DNA of 22,318 nucleotides from NCBI GenBank assembly GCA_025201865.1, contig MU603033.1, positions 2,554-24,871 of the forward strand, read 5' to 3'. This DNA is from Ramicandelaber brevisporus (Eukaryota; Kickxellomycota; Ramicandelaberales; Ramicandelaberaceae). Within the stretch, counting starts at the first letter, position 1; every line of letters starts with the position of its first letter. The position numbers and the translations under genes are program-made. Below, one piece after another: positions 17,946 through 22,318 of the stretch. The notes under the pieces were generated by a model. The model ran no database searches and was not told the origin of the DNA. It was given only the letters and a program-made list of their open reading frames with translations.

Positions 17946-18538
17946 GATCGCAAATGAGTTAATGCATCGTTTAGCAATTGCAAAATGGCCTTGGATGGTC
18001 TGGCTGTTTCTTCACTTTGTAAAGAATTGGCTGGCAGTGCATCTGACGCTTTAACATCTACAATCTTGCTGTACAACTCTTCTGTCCTCTTTAAATCATT
18101 ATTACTACTACTGCTACTGCTGCTGTTGCTACTGCCGCTGCCGCTGCTATTATTGCTATTGTCTTCCACATCTTTTCCTAGACTTTCCTGCTCATTCTCA
18201 TTCTCATTCCCATTCTCATTATTCTTGTTCTGCTGCTCGCTCTTCTGCTGTTGCTTCCGCTCCAACTGCTGTTGATACTCGAGCAGTACACCCAGTGCAC
18301 CGATGATCATTCCAATAGAATGTCCAATGTCAATACCCTCCGCGTATCCTTTGTCAAAGCCTGCCTGCACAGTTTCATCTTTGCCCGCAACAACGCCGTC
18401 AGTGTATCCAGCGTTTCCGTGAATCTCTTGGAGTCTGTTCCACTCACGATCGGCCATTTGTCGCTCGTAGGCCAGCTGTGCTTCCTCGTACGACAGACCT
18501 GCCGTCTGGGTTTCGCTGTCTGAATCGCTGTCGAACAT
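17915..18538 (-). CDS. YAE1: Yae1 family Fe-S recruitment adaptor
   Basis: 207 aa. With Lto1, Yae1 recruits the cytosolic Fe-S targeting machinery to Rli1/ABCE1, the ribosome-recycling ATPase. The diagnostic deca-GX3 ladder is clear, with glycines at 44, 48, 52, 60, 64, 68, 72, 76 and 80, one every four residues (position 56 is Thr). The N-terminus MFDSDSDSET resembles the acidic DSD start of yeast Yae1. From about 88 to 150 there is a Q/N/E then Ser/Asn low-complexity insertion, and the last 50 residues form a helical tail. Yeast Yae1 is about 140 aa, so the extra length is this insertion. The frame continues 29 codons upstream but starts at TTG, so the ATG at 18538 is preferred. It converges on the kelch gene with about 105 bp between stops. 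Confidence 0.9.
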   Translation of the reverse strand: MFDSDSDSETQTAGLSYEEAQLAYERQMADREWNRLQEIHGNAGYTDGVVAGKDETVQAGFDKGYAEGIDIGHSIGMIIGALGVLLEYQQQLERKQQQKSEQQNKNNENGNENENEQESLGKDVEDNSNNSSGSGSSNSSSSSSSNNDLKRTEELYSKIVDVKASDALPANSLQSEETARPSKAILQLLNDALTHLRSYNIDLNVTL

Positions 18539-18643
18539 GAACAAAAGGGATGGAGCTGATCTGCGCGGATTAATAATTCGGTCTGTTTGTATGGCGTCGA
18601 TGAAATCGGAGTGGCTGACATTCAAATCACTCGCTCAGCCTCT

Positions 18644-18687
18644 ACATCACATCGCATCACATCGCATCGCATCGCATCGCATCACAT
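18644..18687 (+). repeat. ATCGC/ATCAC pentamer repeat
   Basis: About eight tandem pentamers, alternating ATCAC and ATCGC at the left and pure ATCGC in the centre, lie about 110-150 bp upstream of the YAE1 ATG. Confidence 0.9.
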
Positions 18688-18720
18688 ACACTCCAAACGT
18701 CTGGATAACTCGACAATGAA

Positions 18721-18759
18721 GGAGGAGGAGGAGGAGGAGGAGGAGGAGGAGGAGGAGGA
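18721..18759 (+). repeat. (GGA)13 microsatellite
   Basis: Thirteen perfect GGA units, the longest perfect repeat in the window, lie between mitoferrin and YAE1. The all-purine strand could form triplex or G-rich structures. Confidence 0.97.
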
Positions 18760-19127
18760 ATGATGAATTGTTCAAATGTAAAAGACGTGGTCCAACAACA
18801 AAGTGAAAAAATAATGTATAGTAATAATAAAAATGAAGATGGTCAAGACACGCACATGGGGGGTTTAAAGCACAATGAATGCGATGGCTTCGTTTTTTTT
18901 TTTAAAGATAGATAGATATATAGGTATATCGATCGATCATATAATAAATTGAACAAAGTGCTCGAGCAAATATGCGCTCTATCGAAAACAAAACAAAGTA
19001 AAATAATAATAATAAGGCAGCGAAAAAAAAAATAGGCAAGAGAGCGACAGCTAGTAGCTGTGGATAGTTGCTGCTGTCGTTGCTGTTGTTCTTGTTGTTA
19101 TTATTGATGAGATGTAGCCAAACATCG

Positions 19128-20322
19128 TTATTTCTTGTCAGCTGCTGTCGCTGCAGCTGCAGCAGCAGAATCTCTGGCAGCCGCGCCGCCGCCAATCGAC
19201 CACTTGAAATACTCATAAACTGCCCAAGTAATAGCTACAGATGGCACATGGGTAATAATTCTTGGCTGGAAACCCTTAAAGAAGCCAGCAACACCATGTT
19301 GTTGATAGATAATTCTCAATGCACTGAAGATGCCGCTAGCCTGCCTAATCTGTGCATCGGTAGAGCCACCGCGTGTCTGCAATAGCGTCTTGGCAACGTC
19401 AAGAGGAGTCGTGGCAGCTGCCGCAATTGCGCCAGCCAGTGCACCGCTTGTGATGTGGGCTTTCGGGCTGTACTCACCAGATGGATTGATAATCTTGCTA
19501 AATGTTTCGTAAGCAGAAAACTGAATCGAGTGGAATGGAATGTTCATCAGCAGTGTTGTTGGATATGACACGTAGAATGCGCTAATGCCTTCAGTGCGGA
19601 ATACTTTGGATGCGCAATCCCACACACTGCGATATACTGCACCGCTCTGTAGTTGCATTCTTTGCTTGATGACATCGAATGGGTTCATGAGAGCGTCGGC
19701 GGCAGTTGTCGCAACAGCACCAGCGGCAGCACTGCGGAGACCATGATGAGCAACATCGGAGTTTTCTGCACCGAACAGTACCTTGCAACGTTCGTACGTG
19801 GCAAAGTAGAGAGCATGGGATGGACCTGCACCGAGAATGACAGAGTTGATGCCGCGCCACAGTGTGCGAGCGCCTTCGGTGGTGGAGATTTGGCGAGCGG
19901 CATTCAGGACACCGCTGTAGATGGCTCCTCTGCCGGAGATGATTTGCATTCTTGTCTGTTCAGCGTCAATAATCAATAGATAAGGCACAAATTGATCGAT
20001 AAAGAAATAAATAAATAAATGTCAGTATCGAGGTTTTGTTGTTGCTGTTGTCGTTATCTTTCTCTTTTTTTCTTGGTCAGATTGGAATGTTCCAACATGA
20101 AGAGAGGGAGAGAAAACAATACGACTATGGTGGACTGCGCAGAGCTGTATTGGATTGTATTGGAGGGACAGGGTGGTTCTTTGAATGTAGACGTACCTTA
20201 ATGCTGTCGAATGGATACATTACTGTATGTTCAGCGATGCCAGCCAATGCGCCGGCTGCCAAGTGTGTGGCAACAGAAGCAGACTCTGGTAGTGCCTCGT
20301 AGTCGAGCTCTTCAACCGACAT
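19128..20322 (-). CDS. MRS3/MRS4: Mitoferrin, mitochondrial iron carrier (Mrs3/Mrs4 type), two coding exons
   Basis: 317 aa after splicing: exon 1 is 20197-20322 (42 codons), exon 2 is 19128-19955 (275 codons plus stop). It imports Fe(II) across the inner mitochondrial membrane for Fe-S and haem synthesis. The three carrier signatures are PFDSIK (37-42), PFDVIK (134-139) and PLDVAK (226-231). Mitoferrin-specific features are DYEALP near the N-terminus, [22 protein letters not shown] and [12 protein letters not shown] (172-183), which hold the residues linked to iron selectivity in Mrs3/4. The C-terminus is Ala-rich. The intron (GTACGT...GAACAG) is phase 0 and joins K42 to T43, restoring the family motif SIK-TRMQ. 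The ATG at 20322 lies eight codons before DYEALP, as in Mrs3; the frame stays open upstream without an ATG. Confidence 0.95.
19956..20196 (-). other. Spliceosomal intron of mitoferrin
   Basis: A 241-nt intron with donor AAG/GTACGT (20196 downwards) and acceptor GAACAG ending at 19956. Joining the flanks restores an unbroken carrier motif. It contains stops in all relevant frames and A/T-rich filler. It is the only intron in this window that the protein sequence requires. Confidence 0.93.
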
Positions 20323-21291
20323 ATCAACTGTTGATGCTGGCTTTGATGAACTGATTGCTGGTTCGATATGGTGTTTGAGCTGGGTAACAGTGCTGTTCGA
20401 GGCTGAGGTCTTGGAAGCTGCAGCAGCGGCGGCGGCAGCTGGGACGGCGGTGGCGGTAGCGTGCTCCAGTTTTGTCGTCGGGGGGAAGAGGGAGAGGGGA
20501 AGAGAGAGTGTGTGCGTGCGTGCGTGCGTGAGTGTGCTTTGCCGAGATCGGTGGCGAGTCTGGTTCGATCTGCGTTCAGTCCTGCAGTTCAGTTCAGTTC
20601 AGTTCGTGCGTGTGCGTGTATTTGTGTGCGAGTTCTTTTCTTTTATCAATGAATGCACAAACAGGCGACCAATTTCAGTGTGAGCGAGTGAGTGAGCGTG
20701 TGTGTGTGCGGGGAGCGAGGCGAAGAAGCAAACAGCAAGTCAGCGAGATCACGAGGCTCGGAGGTTTGGCTGCTGGCGGTTTGAAAAACAAAGTTTGGTT
20801 TGCTGATGTAATGAGATCGATACAAGCGCGGATAAGCAGTGGCAAAAAAATAATAGTAGTAGTGGTAGTAGTGGTCAGCAAGTGTAAGCGCAAAAGTAAG
20901 CAGAATGAGCGTTGGAATGAAGCAAATGGTGCACGCTGGAGAATGGAAGGAATGAGTGTCATGGCCGGGAGTCGCCTATGTATATGGTGGCCACCACTGC
21001 GATATGTTGACAATCTGATATTGATTGCGGTTGCGGTTGAATAATAACGCCCCAAACATCCGTCTCCATCCTCGCTGATTGGCCTGTTGCTGCTCAGGTT
21101 TGAAAGTTTGCAGTGCCACGTCGCAAAGCACATGACAGCTCGTTGATTCCAATGCCCAAAAAGCATCTTGTCAAGATTATACACATAGACGGATCCGGTA
21201 TTTTTATCAAGGAGGTTACAGCTGGACACTTTTTGTTTGTTGTAATAATCATAATGATAACTATTATTACTATAATTCAGCTGACTTGAAG
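20323..21291. promoter_or_regulatory. Divergent promoter region between mitoferrin and RAB3GAP1
   Basis: About 970 bp, the longest gene-free stretch. Next to mitoferrin lies a 92-codon open frame without ATG (20323-20598). Repeats include GCGT/TGTG (about 20508-20533) and AGTTC x4 (20586-20605), plus further GTGTGT runs. Possible factor sites are GATAAG (20831-20836), ATCTGATA (21013-21020) and a minus-strand CCAAT (21078-21082). Open frames of 170 and 184 aa here start at GTG and match no known family. Confidence 0.5.
20586..20605 (+). repeat. AGTTC pentamer, 4 copies
   Basis: Four perfect AGTTC units between mitoferrin and RAB3GAP1, followed by GTGCGTGTGCGTG simple sequence. Confidence 0.95.
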
Positions 21292-22318
21292 ATGGCCGAC
21301 TTTGTAGCCGACTTTGTAGCGGACGGTAGCCCAGAACTGGCCACCAGCACGACAGACACCAACGACGAAGCTGACAGCAGTAGCATCAGTAGCAGTTACG
21401 AGACGAGCGATGAGTTTGCTCCTGGGCGAGAAGAAGTAGAGGGAGAAGCAGAGGAAGAAGAGGTGTTTGAGATTGCGGATTACACGTCGGCCTCAGGCTG
21501 GGAACGACTGGTGTCTGCAATTGAGCGCGTCTTGACCGGATGGCTACGAGCTGAACCGGCAGAGCAGCGTGCAGTCGTCAAATGGCAGCAGCAGGAGCTG
21601 GAGATGCTCTACCTGGCATGCGATGATCTATTGCACACACCAACCGCGACTGCCAATGGTGTAGAGGAGACATATCGCATCTTTCCTCGCGTCAAACCGA
21701 GTGAGCCAGCATCAGTCTTGCATCTGTGGACAAACGAGCCGCGATACATCGTTTTGAGACCACCATCAGTAAGTGGCAGCAATGATGGCAGCAGCGGCAG
21801 CAGTAGCGGTAGTAGCTCACAGAATCACCCTCATCGAAGACCATCTGTGAGCTCTCCCAACGAGCTGTATCGAGAACCAGTCCCTGTTGCTGGCGGAATC
21901 GCGTACCAGCCAACTACTTTTCACAGCAATATCGACAGCGATGCAGCTGCTGCAGCAACATCATTTCACAGCGCAAATGAGGCGAAGATGGTACTGTCAG
22001 CGCTAACAGTTGCAAGTCGAAATGCCAAATGTTCGGTTCCATTCTTTGTGCCTATTCGGACTCACAACGGCATGCATCGTACACTGTATCGTGGACTCCA
22101 ATGGCTGGCGAATGATGTGGCGACAACATCGATATGGCCAGCAACACCACAGCTGAAGTTCGAATCAACAGTTGTCGATCGGCCTCCAGATTCCTTGCAA
22201 ACTGTAGCTGGACTACGTGACTTGTTTCGCGACATTTACTCGCTATCGCCAGCAGATGATGACAGTCAAGCGACCGTTTCAGAGTTGATTGAGTACAGCC
22301 GGAAGATGCCCGAGTCGA
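21292..22318 (+). CDS. RAB3GAP1: Rab3 GTPase-activating protein catalytic subunit (5' part, runs off the window)
   Basis: 342 complete codons, open to the window edge, so the 3' end is missing. RAB3GAP1 is the catalytic subunit of the RAB3GAP1/2 heterodimer, a GAP for Rab3 and an exchange factor for Rab18, acting at ER and lipid-droplet membranes and in autophagy. The start is acidic, then VFEIADYTSASGWERL (58-73) matches the family opening VFEITDFTTASEWERF. Further family blocks are KMVLSALTVASRNAKCSVPFF (about 233-253) and DSLQTVAGLRDLF (about 300-312). Residues about 158-205 are a Ser/Gly-rich insertion. The catalytic arginine region lies beyond the window, so activity cannot be judged. 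ATG 21292 has A at -3 and an upstream stop in this frame is plausible. It diverges from mitoferrin. Confidence 0.87.
   Translation, partial: MADFVADFVADGSPELATSTTDTNDEADSSSISSSYETSDEFAPGREEVEGEAEEEEVFEIADYTSASGWERLVSAIERVLTGWLRAEPAEQRAVVKWQQQELEMLYLACDDLLHTPTATANGVEETYRIFPRVKPSEPASVLHLWTNEPRYIVLRPPSVSGSNDGSSGSSSGSSSQNHPHRRPSVSSPNELYREPVPVAGGIAYQPTTFHSNIDSDAAAAATSFHSANEAKMVLSALTVASRNAKCSVPFFVPIRTHNGMHRTLYRGLQWLANDVATTSIWPATPQLKFESTVVDRPPDSLQTVAGLRDLFRDIYSLSPADDDSQATVSELIEYSRKMPES

Larger units (their letters stand above)
18539..19127. other. Spacer between mitoferrin and YAE1 with microsatellites
   Basis: About 590 bp containing the mitoferrin 3'UTR and the YAE1 promoter/5'UTR. It holds an ATCGC/ATCAC pentamer tract, a (GGA)13 tract, a run of about ten T at 18893-18902, a GATA repeat (18907-18917) and an A/T-rich segment. 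No credible reading frame is present. Confidence 0.6.

Noticed and set aside
20532-21229. 170-aa (+) and 184-aa (-) open frames between mitoferrin and RAB3GAP1
   Set aside because: Both start at GTG, overlap each other in repeat-rich promoter DNA and show no recognisable domain.
1-22318. Mobile elements, CRISPR arrays or viral remnants
   Set aside because: No transposase, integrase, reverse transcriptase or capsid-like frame, no terminal repeats and no regularly spaced repeats were seen; the tandem repeats are ordinary microsatellites.

Overview
This is a nuclear window from a fungus. Several genes have their closest recognisable relatives in fungi: PMS1 with the fungal SGQVI-like N-terminus, an AKR1-type ankyrin-DHHC protein, and a YAE1 with a DSDSDSE start and a GX3 ladder. 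A fungal-style 2-hydroxyacid oxidase, a kelch membrane protein and a RAB3GAP1 homologue (a gene absent from budding yeast) sit beside them. Genes are compact and almost intron-free; even the 5.3 kb listerin reading frame is uninterrupted. Coding regions are full of polyQ, Ser/Gly and Asn runs. I infer an early-diverging, intron-poor lineage (Kickxellomycotina-like is plausible), but the sequence alone does not prove this.

Layout, left to right. Positions 1-205 may hold the tail of a + strand gene entering from outside the window. Two tandem minus-strand genes follow: PMS1 (mismatch repair, 342-3128) and an AKR1-like palmitoyltransferase (3345-5609). A minus-strand tRNA-Thr(AGT) lies at 6028-6100. 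On the + strand come an FMN-dependent 2-hydroxyacid oxidase (6395-7660) and listerin/LTN1 (8103-13412). LTN1 converges on TRS31/TRAPPC5 (13520-14239, minus). TRS31 diverges from a secreted/membrane kelch protein (15077-17809, +), which converges on YAE1 (17915-18538, minus). Mitoferrin (19128-20322, minus, two coding exons) diverges from RAB3GAP1 (21292 to the end, +, incomplete).

These are mostly unrelated housekeeping genes, not a co-regulated system. Some functional threads are visible. Mitoferrin imports iron for Fe-S synthesis. YAE1 helps deliver Fe-S to the ribosome splitter Rli1/ABCE1. Listerin ubiquitinates stalled nascent chains on 60S subunits after splitting. TRS31 and RAB3GAP1 are both Rab regulators, and AKR1-type enzymes palmitoylate trafficking proteins. 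I found no mobile element, CRISPR array or viral remnant.

Many open frames here begin at TTG or GTG. The starts given below are the first plausible ATG, chosen from family alignments recalled from general knowledge. The points most worth checking are a likely stop-codon/splice-donor overlap and a sharp GC shift in the hydroxyacid oxidase, a long ATG-less open frame upstream of mitoferrin, a candidate 3'UTR intron overlapping the YAE1 end, and an uncharacterised kelch-TM protein with a long cytoplasmic tail.
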